A stretch of 38,956 nt of DNA from Nitrospirota bacterium (GTDB taxonomy: Bacteria; Nitrospirota_A; Leptospirillia; Leptospirillales; Leptospirillaceae). The notes beneath the pieces are model-generated. The model saw only the letters and a list, made by a program, of their open reading frames with translations. It was not told the DNA's origin and made no database searches. Shown here piece after piece: positions 31,933-38,860 of this stretch. The stretch is from contig JAKAAM010000003.1 of assembly GCA_021802325.1 (NCBI GenBank), positions 1-38,956 of the forward strand. The letters run 5' to 3'. A program made the translations under genes and the position numbers. Within the stretch, counting starts at the first letter, position 1; every line of letters starts with the position of its first letter.

Positions 31933-33396
31933 TTAAGATTCTTTTTCTTCGTTTCTGTTCGGTAACCCAAGCTTCCAGCGGATCATGTCTCCAATAATTG
32001 GAGAGATATCATTGTGTTTCGCTCCAAATCTCATCACACCTGCATTTTTATCATACTTTCCAAGATCCCTGTTGGCTCCTTCCGTCTCAGAAGGCAGATA
32101 GCTGCTCAGGTTTGAAAGGTTAAACTGCTGTCGCTCAGATTCAGTCAGATCGTAGTATCTCCACATGGGGTTGGAGTGAGAGAAATCAATCGTGAGAATT
32201 TCATTCAGGAATTTCTCAAGTATTTCTGGATCAGCGGATCGAGAAAAGCCAAACTGATATGTCAACTTGGCCAAAGCTTTGAGAACCACAGGTTGACCAG
32301 CGACAGTAGTAGCTTTAGCCCCTGACTTCCCAAATCCTGGAATCTGGATGATGGTCTTCCAAAACCTTGTTGCTATCTCTTCTTTTTCCTCAACTTCTAG
32401 GGGTTTTGCCTGTCGAATATTGGTTTTGTTTAAAAAAAGAATGGCATTAATTGCGACAAGATCCTTCCTCGTCATCTCTCCCTTATCATCATCCCAGTCG
32501 ATCTTGTCTTTGTCGATTATTTCTAAACCTATGTCGCCATCATCAATCAATACTTCTTTAATGTATTGATTAACCGGATTGGAACTATCAAATTGAAGCG
32601 CTAAAGCTGCTTGAACCTTTTTGCCCAGACTATTGAGATCATAGAATAACTGTCTTTCTTCCTCGATCCCAAGACCAAGGTGGCCCTCAATAGTTACAGT
32701 ACAAAACGACCGCGCCACTTCCATGCACACCTGCCATCCTTGAATTTCCTCCGAGGTCAGTTCAATTTCTCCAAGATGTGGATAAAGGCTCTTTTTTTTG
32801 GGATATTTTCTACTACGCGTAACTTCGTCCAAAAACTCAAACACTTTTTGCATCCCATACCTTCGGTGCTGTCCATCAACTACCCAGAGAATATCTTTCT
32901 GCTGAAGAATGATCTTATACGCAGCCGTTTCAACCCCATTAACAACCATTCTTTCACCTACAATGCTTCTTCCTTCGGGTCCACAATCTCGGATGTTGAC
33001 TACAATCGGTTGAAGGGAAAGGTAAGATTGTTTCCCTAGGCGGTCTCTGAAGGTTTCTAAGATAGAAAGTTTTGGCTTTTTTCCTCTTTCCTTCCATTGA
33101 ATGGCAGAAGAAACTAAACCTTTCAATATATAAACAGCTAAACTATGAGCATGATTTTCATCCAACGGTCTCTGGGCAACCAGGCTATCGTCATCATCAT
33201 CCCCCCTTTCATTTGCAACCTCAGACAGGCTAAAAAACTCATACATTGGAATGGTAAAAACAAAAATTCTATTTCCTAAGTTATGACCAATAAATACTTT
33301 AAAAGGCTTCCCTGAAGTGTCTCCATCTCCCATCAAATCATCCAGGTTGCTGAGCCCCGTCAAAGGTCTTGGTAGTCTTTCTTCAAAGTCGTCCAT
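31933..33396 (-). CDS. DndB-like DGQHR-domain protein
   Basis: 487 residues. The DGQHR motif is at 174-178 (ILWVVDGQHRRYG), with RPLDENHAHSLAVYILKG (76-93) and FYDLNSLGKKVQAALALQFD (about 248-267) as in the DndB/DGQHR family, which is ParB-like. DndB acts as a regulator in phosphorothioate DNA-modification systems, and DGQHR proteins occur with other defence genes. No dndCDE genes are in the window. It is convergent to the TcmP pair and has its own promoter and putative operator. GGAGG before the ATG at 33396. Confidence 0.8.
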   Translation of the reverse strand: MDDFEERLPRPLTGLSNLDDLMGDGDTSGKPFKVFIGHNLGNRIFVFTIPMYEFFSLSEVANERGDDDDDSLVAQRPLDENHAHSLAVYILKGLVSSAIQWKERGKKPKLSILETFRDRLGKQSYLSLQPIVVNIRDCGPEGRSIVGERMVVNGVETAAYKIILQQKDILWVVDGQHRRYGMQKVFEFLDEVTRSRKYPKKKSLYPHLGEIELTSEEIQGWQVCMEVARSFCTVTIEGHLGLGIEEERQLFYDLNSLGKKVQAALALQFDSSNPVNQYIKEVLIDDGDIGLEIIDKDKIDWDDDKGEMTRKDLVAINAILFLNKTNIRQAKPLEVEEKEEIATRFWKTIIQIPGFGKSGAKATTVAGQPVVLKALAKLTYQFGFSRSADPEILEKFLNEILTIDFSHSNPMWRYYDLTESERQQFNLSNLSSYLPSETEGANRDLGKYDKNAGVMRFGAKHNDISPIIGDMIRWKLGLPNRNEEKES

Positions 33397-33420
33397 TTTA
33401 CATCCTCCATTTAATTTTTA

Positions 33421-33492
33421 ATCCTGGAATATTTATTTGTCGATAATAATTCAAATAATAAATACCCAGGATATTTTTGTCAACTATCCTGG
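33421..33492. promoter_or_regulatory. Putative operator repeats at the DndB-like promoter
   Basis: ATCCTGG occurs at 33421-33427 and 33486-33492, and inverted (CCAGGAT) at 33466-33472. The inner pair forms CCAGGATA-N11-TATCCTGG, a dyad that brackets the -35 element. Such placement suggests repression, perhaps by the DndB-like protein itself, which is inference. The sites are also CCWGG sequences. Confidence 0.5.
33455..33483 (-). promoter_or_regulatory. Strong sigma70-type promoter of the DndB-like gene
   Basis: TTGACA (minus strand, 33483-33478), 17 bp, TATTAT (33460-33455). About 60 bp upstream of the start codon. Consensus -35 and near-consensus -10. Confidence 0.75.
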
Positions 33493-33586
33493 ATTATAAT
33501 TTTACAAATCATTTTGAATCATTTTCCCCTCCCCCTTGTCCTCATTTCCCTTTAAACTTTCGTCTATGCACAAATTCTGGTGCCAA

Positions 33587-33982
33587 TTACCGATGGCATC
33601 CTTCTCCATGGAAAGTGACCCGTTGGATAACGTCTTGATCATCAACAAAGAAGTCCGTTCTACACGAGAAGTGTAAAATCACTCCCGGTTGGGTCGTCGA
33701 TTGAAAATTTCCCTGAGCATCAAAAGAGCCAGTCGTATGACTTTGTGAAGCCATTCCTGCCAAAAAAGCTTCTCCAAAGGTAGGGGTACCTTCCCGGAGA
33801 TATTCGTCCACATGAAATTTTTTCCCCGAAAAGGTTCCTGTCGGCACTCCCCATGCTGCCAAGAGATCCTTCTCCGGTTTTCCCAGCCAGTCGGTCACCG
33901 ATTTGTTGTAATTGGCCGTTGTGGCACATCCTGAAAAAAGTACGAGAAAAATAGGAACAAGTAAGAGTCTCATTCCAGACAC
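33587..33982 (-). CDS. Lipoprotein, moron candidate
   Basis: 131 residues. Lipoprotein signal: MRLLLVPIFLVLFSGCATTA with Cys19 in the lipobox FSGC. The mature part has TDWLGKPEKDLLAAWGVPTG, like the SmpA/OmlA-type repeat found in small lipoproteins, then a beta-rich end with two Cys. GTG start at 33982 with GAGGAGG 5 bp upstream. Transcribed leftward from a TATAAT at 34030-34035. An envelope protein expressed from the prophage is plausible. Function unknown. Confidence 0.65.
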   Translation of the reverse strand: MSGMRLLLVPIFLVLFSGCATTANYNKSVTDWLGKPEKDLLAAWGVPTGTFSGKKFHVDEYLREGTPTFGEAFLAGMASQSHTTGSFDAQGNFQSTTQPGVILHFSCRTDFFVDDQDVIQRVTFHGEGCHR

Positions 33983-34029
33983 GTTTTCCTCCTCTTTGGC
34001 TTTTTATCCGCACTGATTCTTTGCCGGAG

Positions 34030-34035
34030 ATTATA
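34030..34035 (-). promoter_or_regulatory. -10 element (TATAAT) for the lipoprotein gene
   Basis: Perfect TATAAT on the minus strand, 47 bp upstream of the GTG start. The -35 region (GCGGGA/CGGGAA) is poor, so either weak or activated. Confidence 0.4.
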
Positions 34036-34083
34036 CCTTCCCTTTCGGAACTTCCCGCTACCCACTCCACCTCTTGTCCCAAT

Positions 34084-34123
34084 ATATTAATTTGCTATTG
34101 ATTTGTTAATAGCAATTTGCTAT
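34084..34123. promoter_or_regulatory. Second repressor operator region (oL-like)
   Basis: 34109-34123 (ATAGC-AATTT-GCTAT) has the same dyad as O1 at 26546. 34084-34098 (ATATTAATTTGCTAT) matches it at 13 of 15 bases, and lies 25 bp upstream, the spacing of O1 and O2. It overlaps the right-operon promoter. Confidence 0.75.
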
Positions 34124-34126
34124 ATT
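34098..34126 (+). promoter_or_regulatory. Rightward early promoter (pL-like) of the recombination operon
   Basis: TTGATT (34098-34103), 17 bp, TATATT (34121-34126). The operator overlaps the -10 by 3 bp, exactly as at the cro promoter. Predicted start near 34133, giving a leader of about 237 bases. Confidence 0.75.
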
Positions 34127-34132
34127 TCTCCC

Positions 34133-34369
34133 AGTTCCAACCGCTCCCTCGAGGAGCCCTTGAATCGCGGAATGGTACAGGGTCCGCGGGCGGTGAGGAA
34201 TAACCCGGTCACTTATTTCTAGCGGATTTTATCCGGCAATTATGTTTCCCCTCCTCTCCGGGTCTCCCGTGGGGAGACCTCTCGCTCCTCATGGCCATGC
34301 GGAGAACTCTCTACTCCAATTGGCATCTGGGAGGCCCAGACGGGAGGGGAATCCACTCAAGGAGAAAAA
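34133..34369 (+). other. Untranslated leader of the right operon with three hairpins
   Basis: No convincing gene in this stretch. Hairpins: GCTCC/GGAGC at 34143-34157; GGTCTCC/GGAGACC at 34261-34279; TCTGGG/CCCAGA at 34326-34340. None has a T tract, so they are not simple terminators. They might be antitermination or RNA-processing elements. Confidence 0.4.
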
Positions 34370-34594
34370 ATGAAACCCGAGCACGAACACCAGCTCATGA
34401 CAGAACTCTCGGAACTCAACGAGCTGAAGAAGCAATTCAAGGAGACCCTGGAGGAAGTGTCCGAACACACCGGAATGCCCGCATCCGCCATCCGGAAATA
34501 CATCTCGGCAAAACTGAAGGGGGAACTGGACAAGGTGACGCTTGAAGCCTCCCTTCTGACCCGTTTGTGCGCCCAGGAGGGAGGGAAACAATGA
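34370..34594 (+). CDS. Small coiled-coil early protein (74 residues)
   Basis: A helical charged start (HQLMTELSELNELKKQFKET) and ASAIRKYISAKLKGELDKV, loosely like GapR-type DNA-binding proteins (DUF2312), although the match is weak. First gene of the right operon, AAGGAG before the ATG. Might bind DNA. Confidence 0.6.
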   Translation: MKPEHEHQLMTELSELNELKKQFKETLEEVSEHTGMPASAIRKYISAKLKGELDKVTLEASLLTRLCAQEGGKQ

Positions 34595-34788
34595 GCCCTC
34601 ACCCTTTTCTGGTTTTGGAACCGGCAAACGAACTGCCGTCTGTACCTTCGGAAGACCTTATCAAAGAGGCTCTCGCCCACTTGGGAGCGGCGAAAGTGCA
34701 ATTCATCGCTTCCGACGATCCGCAGATCCGGGAGCACGTTCTTGCGGCTCATGGACTTCTGACACTCGTGAGCCGGAGGCTTCCATGA
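34591..34788 (+). CDS. Hypothetical 65-residue early protein
   Basis: ATG at 34591 overlaps the preceding stop by 4 bp. Helical protein (SEDLIKEALAHLGAAKVQFI) with no known domain. Confidence 0.6.
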   Translation: MSPHPFLVLEPANELPSVPSEDLIKEALAHLGAAKVQFIASDDPQIREHVLAAHGLLTLVSRRLP

Positions 34789-34904
34789 ATCGCATTCATC
34801 GTTTCCTGAACTGGTTATACAGCGAACGGATTGCCAATCGGATTCTGAGGGGCCTTTTGATTCTGCTGTTCATCGCGCTCCTGGCGAAGTGGGACAGGTG
34901 TTGA
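34785..34904 (+). CDS. 39-residue single-span membrane protein
   Basis: The ATG overlaps the previous stop (ATGA). Basic N-terminus (NRIHRFLNWLYSERIANRIL), then one membrane segment (RGLLILLFIALLAKW). Not recognised. It sits in a row of small overlapping genes, so is likely translated. Confidence 0.55.
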   Translation: MNRIHRFLNWLYSERIANRILRGLLILLFIALLAKWDRC

Positions 34905-34906
34905 CG

Positions 34907-35146
34907 ATGGAGAAATTTGAAGATCCCGGGACCGAAGTGTGGGTGTGCCCCTCTTGCTGCGCACCGCGCTCCGAATCTGGCCTTTGTCTCACGTGTGAAA
35001 TGGAGAGAGTGCGTCCGGTGGAATTTCCCGTCCCGATGATTGCCTTTCTCGCGCTCGCAGTGTTCGTCATCCTGCTCGCGGCTGTCCTTCTGATGCTGGA
35101 CGCCGCTTGGCTTGCCCACCTGACTTTTGAAGGAGTCAAACAATGA
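34907..35146 (+). CDS. Zinc-ribbon membrane protein (79 residues)
   Basis: CPSC-X9-CLTC (about 14-30, with an additional Cys) makes a zinc ribbon, and residues 44-67 (MIAFLALAVFVILLAAVLLM) form a membrane segment. An in-frame start at 34889 overlaps the previous gene. Function unknown; early membrane-bound regulator possible. Confidence 0.6.
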   Translation: MEKFEDPGTEVWVCPSCCAPRSESGLCLTCEMERVRPVEFPVPMIAFLALAVFVILLAAVLLMLDAAWLAHLTFEGVKQ

Positions 35147-35343
35147 GTCTTGCAGAATATGTGGACGTGGACGCTTTTCGAAAGGAAGGAATTATCACGA
35201 TGAAATACCGGCAACCCCGCTGTCCCGGCTGCAACGAACAGCGTCCTTTCGACGAAAGGAGCTTCATCCAGAAAATGGGGTGTTGCCGTCCGTGCGACAT
35301 CGAAACGAGGCCAGCCATTTACCGAAAAGGAGAATCCGCATGA
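35143..35343 (+). CDS. Small zinc-finger protein (66 residues)
   Basis: Two CXXC pairs, CPGC at 27-30 and CCRPC at 47-51, about 17 residues apart, with basic surroundings. Overlaps both neighbours (ATGA junctions). A small DNA- or RNA-binding protein by analogy. No family named. Confidence 0.6.
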   Translation: MSLAEYVDVDAFRKEGIITMKYRQPRCPGCNEQRPFDERSFIQKMGCCRPCDIETRPAIYRKGESA

Positions 35344-36203
35344 GTACCGAAATCGAAGTCCAAGGATCAGCACCACCGATGACAGCGGTCGATATCCGGG
35401 CCCAGGTCAACCGGATCCAGGAAGTAATGAAGACCGTCATGCAGGAAGGACAGCATTTCGGGAAGATCCCGGGAGCCGGTGACAAGCCGACCCTGCTCAA
35501 GGCCGGCGCGGAAAAGCTGATGATGACCTTCCGTCTGGCCCCGGAGGTCGAGGTTGAACCCCTCTTCCTGCAGGACGCGATCGGATACCGGGTCAAGGTC
35601 AAGCTCAATACCTTCGACGGACGGTTTGTCGGATCCGGCGTGGGGGAGTGTTCTTCCCTTGAGGAGAAATACAAATGGAGAGCGGCGGTCTGCGATGAGG
35701 AATTTGAGGCAACTCCCGTCGACCAGCGACGCACAAAGTTTTCGAAGAAATACGGGAAGGTGGACAAGATCAAGCAGGTCCGGACGAACCCGGCTGACCA
35801 GGCCAACACCATCCTCAAGATGGCGAAGAAGAGAGCCCTGGTCGATGCCACACTGACGTGTCTGGCGGCCAGCGATATCTTCACCCAGGACATCGAGGAC
35901 ATGGACCCGGAGACGCTTGGAAACCACGGAAAGACCAATGGATCGGCCAGTCCTGCGAAGGATAGCGGGGCAAAGCCAGATCAGGGCGCGTTTCACACCC
36001 CCGATGATCAGTACATCTCGGACCCGCAGCGCAAGAGGCTCTTTGCCATCGCACGGGAAAACGGCGTCTCCAATGACGAAATCAAGGCTCATCTTTCGGA
36101 ACTCGGCATCGAATCCTCGAACAAGCTCCGCAAGGATCAGTACGAGGAATTCATCGCCTGGATCGAAGGGCGCGGGGATGCTCAGGAGAACGGTGAGGTA
36201 TGA
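35340..36203 (+). CDS. Probable ssDNA-annealing (recombination) protein
   Basis: 287 residues from the ATG at 35340. Regions: IQEVMKTVMQEGQHFGKIPG then KPTLLKAGAEKLMMTFRLAP, followed by GECSSLEEKYKWR and NTILKMAKKRALVDATL (a frequent RecT/Rad52-like phage signature). The C-terminus SDPQRKRLFAIARENGVSND and a following helix resemble the tail found on several phage annealing proteins. The next gene is a RecB-like nuclease, the standard exonuclease/annealase pair. It would pair single strands during phage recombination. The family is not named with certainty. Confidence 0.7.
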   Translation: MSTEIEVQGSAPPMTAVDIRAQVNRIQEVMKTVMQEGQHFGKIPGAGDKPTLLKAGAEKLMMTFRLAPEVEVEPLFLQDAIGYRVKVKLNTFDGRFVGSGVGECSSLEEKYKWRAAVCDEEFEATPVDQRRTKFSKKYGKVDKIKQVRTNPADQANTILKMAKKRALVDATLTCLAASDIFTQDIEDMDPETLGNHGKTNGSASPAKDSGAKPDQGAFHTPDDQYISDPQRKRLFAIARENGVSNDEIKAHLSELGIESSNKLRKDQYEEFIAWIEGRGDAQENGEV

Positions 36204-36775
36204 AGGACCTCACCTTCGAGCCAGAAACCCATACCTACCAGGTGGGAGAAGAAATCATCCCGAGCGTGACCCAGATCCTGAAAGAAGTCGGGCTGATCGA
36301 TACGTCCTTCTTCACGCCGGAACATGCGGAGCGGGGAACCCTCGTTCATGGAGCGACACAGTTCTGGGACGAAACCGGGATGGAGGACGATACCATCCCG
36401 GGAGAGCTTCTTGGGTATCTGGAGGCCTGGAAAAAATTCCGGGAGGAAACGGGGTTCATCCCCTCCCATATCGAGCAGTCCTTGTATTCGAGGCAGGGGT
36501 ACGCGGGAACGGTCGACCGGATCGGGAAGACCCACAAGATCAATGCATTGCTCCTGGACATCAAGAGCGGCCCCCCGCAGCCTTGGCATAGGCTCCAGTT
36601 GGCGGCCTATGCGCTCATGGTCAAGTACGAACTCAACATCCCGGCCTGGGAGTGCTGGGGAGTGCATCTTAAGAAGGACGGGAAATATTCCGTGGAAGTC
36701 TACCGGAGCATCGATGATTCGGCGACGTGGCTCTCAGTCCTAAAGGTCTATCAACTCAAAAAGGAGATGAAATGA
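36200..36775 (+). CDS. RecB-like PD-(D/E)XK exonuclease
   Basis: 191 residues. Catalytic motifs: His50 in RGTLVHG, Asp106 in AGTVDRIG, Asp120 and Lys122 in LLLDIKSG, Gln133 in QLAAYA. This is the single-domain RecB/Cas4-type nuclease found with phage annealing proteins. It would resect DNA ends and feed the annealase encoded just upstream (4-bp overlap). Confidence 0.85.
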   Translation: MKDLTFEPETHTYQVGEEIIPSVTQILKEVGLIDTSFFTPEHAERGTLVHGATQFWDETGMEDDTIPGELLGYLEAWKKFREETGFIPSHIEQSLYSRQGYAGTVDRIGKTHKINALLLDIKSGPPQPWHRLQLAAYALMVKYELNIPAWECWGVHLKKDGKYSVEVYRSIDDSATWLSVLKVYQLKKEMK

Positions 36776-37473
36776 CAACACCAACGGCGGAAATCGTGGA
36801 AGTCGAAGAAAAGGCCCTTTCTCTGCCCGCAAAGGCAGACCGGATCCAGATCACGGATACGGATACCTTCAAAGAAGCGGCTGAATTCACACTCACCCTT
36901 CGAACCATCAAGAAGGAGATTGACAACACCTTCGATCCGATCTGCCGGAAAGCGTTTGATGCTCACAAGGAAGCCGTGGCCCAGAAAAAGAAAGTCATGG
37001 AACCGGTTGAGCAGGCCCAGAAGATCATCGACCGGAAGATCGGGGATTTTCACGCCGAAGAGGAGAGGAAACGCAAGGCGGAAGAAGACCGGCTCCGGAA
37101 AGCGGCCGAAGAGCAGGCCCGGAAGGAAGAGGAAGACCGGCGTCTCGAAGAAGCTGAGCGCCTTTCTCAGGAAGGAAATTCCGAGATGGCGGCCGCGATC
37201 CTGGAAGCTCCCATTGCTCCCCCCGTGGTGGTGATTCCAAAGATCGAAACGCAGGCCCCGAAAGTGGAAGGGCTCTCCGTCACAAAAATCTATAAAGCCG
37301 AGGTGGTGAGCTTGCCCCAGCTCGTCCAGGCTGTCGCGCAGGGACGGGCCCCGATCGGGCTTCTGGAAGTCAACCAGACGGCGCTGAACGGAATGGCCAG
37401 GGCGCTCAAGGAAGCATTCTCCGTTCCCGGTTGCCGGGTGGTCGTCGAGTCTTCGGTGAGGGGAAAGGTTTAA
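36772..37473 (+). CDS. Coiled-coil phage protein of recombination module
   Basis: 233 residues. Helical start (AAEFTLTLRTIKKEIDNTFD, KAFDAHKEAVAQKKKVMEPV), long charged coiled coil (about 95-140, KRKAEEDRLRKAAEEQARKE), Pro/Val linker and a globular end (SLPQLVQAVAQGRAPIGLLE). The same architecture is very common next to phage RecB-like nucleases; function not established. A nuclease-modulating role is a guess. Confidence 0.7.
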   Translation: MTTPTAEIVEVEEKALSLPAKADRIQITDTDTFKEAAEFTLTLRTIKKEIDNTFDPICRKAFDAHKEAVAQKKKVMEPVEQAQKIIDRKIGDFHAEEERKRKAEEDRLRKAAEEQARKEEEDRRLEEAERLSQEGNSEMAAAILEAPIAPPVVVIPKIETQAPKVEGLSVTKIYKAEVVSLPQLVQAVAQGRAPIGLLEVNQTALNGMARALKEAFSVPGCRVVVESSVRGKV

Positions 37474-37477
37474 AAGG

Positions 37478-37738
37478 ATGATTGCCCTTGTCTCGACCCG
37501 ATGGGTCCTCATCGAGAAATTCTGCGCATTGACCGGGTACACTCCGGCCGGGGTCCGTGGTAAGATCCAGACCGGAGTTTGGCTCAAGGGCGTCCATTTT
37601 GAGAAGGCCCCGGACAATCATATCCTGATCAACCTGGAGGCATACGAACGATGGGTCGAGGGAGCGGAATTCGAGTTCGCGGCAACGGGATCCAGATCAG
37701 CTTCTACTGGCATGGCCAACGCTTCCAGAAAACACTGA
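37478..37738 (+). CDS. xis: Excisionase
   Basis: 86 residues. STRWVLIEKFCALTGYTPAG, VRGKIQTGVWLKGVHFEKAP and HILINLEAYERWV match phage excisionases of the Exc family (winged HTH that bends att DNA). It overlaps the integrase gene by 88 bp in another frame, so the two are coupled. It would turn integrase towards excision on induction. Confidence 0.85.
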   Translation: MIALVSTRWVLIEKFCALTGYTPAGVRGKIQTGVWLKGVHFEKAPDNHILINLEAYERWVEGAEFEFAATGSRSASTGMANASRKH

Positions 37739-38799
37739 AACTTGAACCCACCAAGGCCAACCTCAAATATGCCGAACGGCTCCGGGGAACCATCCTCCTT
37801 GAAATCGCCCAGCAGACCTTTGACCCGTCCAAATACTTCAAGTCGATTCCGGAAAACAGGATCCCGACTTTCCGGGAAGCGATGGAAACTTGGCTGGGCC
37901 ACATGGAAAAGAGTACGGCTACTTCCACCCTCCGGGACTACCGGTCCTGTTCGAAATACCACCTAATCCCCTTTTTCGGAGAATTGCCGCTGGATAAAGT
38001 CACCACCACGGAAATCCGGCGCTTCATCTCCACCCTTCAATGTTCGAACAAACGGATCAACAACATTCTGACCCCCCTTCGGGGAGTTCTCGGAGACGCC
38101 TTCCAGGATGGAGTTATCGAGAAAAATCCGATGGACAGGATCCGGAGTCTCTCGATCGACACCAGCGAGCCGGAGCCTTTTTCTCTGGAGGAAATCCGGA
38201 AAATTCTGGATGCTTGCGAAGGACCCCTGCAAAACCTCATCCAGTTTTCTTTTTGGAGCGGACTGAGAACGTCTGAACTGATCGGACTGGAGTGGGGGGA
38301 TATCGATTGGGGCCGCAATGTGATCTGCGTCCGGAGAGCCTTCATCCGGGGCCATGTGAAGGAAACAAAAACAAAGGCAGGCAAGCGGGAGGTGAAGATT
38401 CTCGATCAGGCCCGCAAGGCCCTGGAGGCCCAGAAAGAACACAGTCTTCTTTCAGGAGGACGCATCTTCACCAATCCTCTTACCAGACAGCCCTGGAGTG
38501 GGGACAACAAGATCAATCACCATTGGGCCAGCGTCCTGAGAAAGGCTGGCGTGGCCTATCGAAACCCCTACCAGACGCGACACACCTATGCGAGCCTTCT
38601 GCTTTCCGCAGGAGAGAACCCGATGTGGGTGGCGCAACAAATGGGGCATGCCGATTGGGGAATGATTCGGAAAAGATACGGAAGATGGATCCCTTCCATT
38701 GACCCGGCTGTCGGAAACCGGGCCAATGAAATCGGATCACAGTTCGGGAGCAAAAACGCTTCATTTGGTGACAAAACGGTGACAGAAGAAAATGGGTAA
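37651..38799 (+). CDS. int: Tyrosine integrase
   Basis: 382 residues. N-terminal arm-binding domain (DUF3596-like: GSGIRVRGNGIQISFYWHG), core-binding domain (80-165), catalytic domain: Arg206 in SGLRTSEL, Lys242/245 in ETKTKAGKRE, Tyr307-Arg310 in NPYQTRHTY (Tyr where many have His), His333 in MGHAD, nucleophile Tyr343 in KRYGRWI. Places the phage in ssrA, whose copy begins 31 bp after the stop codon. The gene end contains the right arm-type repeat. Confidence 0.95.
   Translation: MGRGSGIRVRGNGIQISFYWHGQRFQKTLKLEPTKANLKYAERLRGTILLEIAQQTFDPSKYFKSIPENRIPTFREAMETWLGHMEKSTATSTLRDYRSCSKYHLIPFFGELPLDKVTTTEIRRFISTLQCSNKRINNILTPLRGVLGDAFQDGVIEKNPMDRIRSLSIDTSEPEPFSLEEIRKILDACEGPLQNLIQFSFWSGLRTSELIGLEWGDIDWGRNVICVRRAFIRGHVKETKTKAGKREVKILDQARKALEAQKEHSLLSGGRIFTNPLTRQPWSGDNKINHHWASVLRKAGVAYRNPYQTRHTYASLLLSAGENPMWVAQQMGHADWGMIRKRYGRWIPSIDPAVGNRANEIGSQFGSKNASFGDKTVTEENG
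38767..38785 (+). repeat. Candidate integrase arm-type sites, right
   Basis: GGTGACAAAACGGTGACAG within the integrase 3' end, 18 of 19 bases identical to 210-228 at the other end. 44 bp from the attR core. Confidence 0.5.
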
Positions 38800-38829
38800 T
38801 AACGTAAGTCATTAAAAAATAATCATAAA

Positions 38830-38860
38830 AAATGGTGGAGGCGGCGGGAATTGAACCCGC
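38830..38860. repeat. attR core (31 bp)
   Basis: Identical to 97-127. Here it is continuous with the rest of tmRNA on its right, so this side carries the functional gene. Confidence 0.9.
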
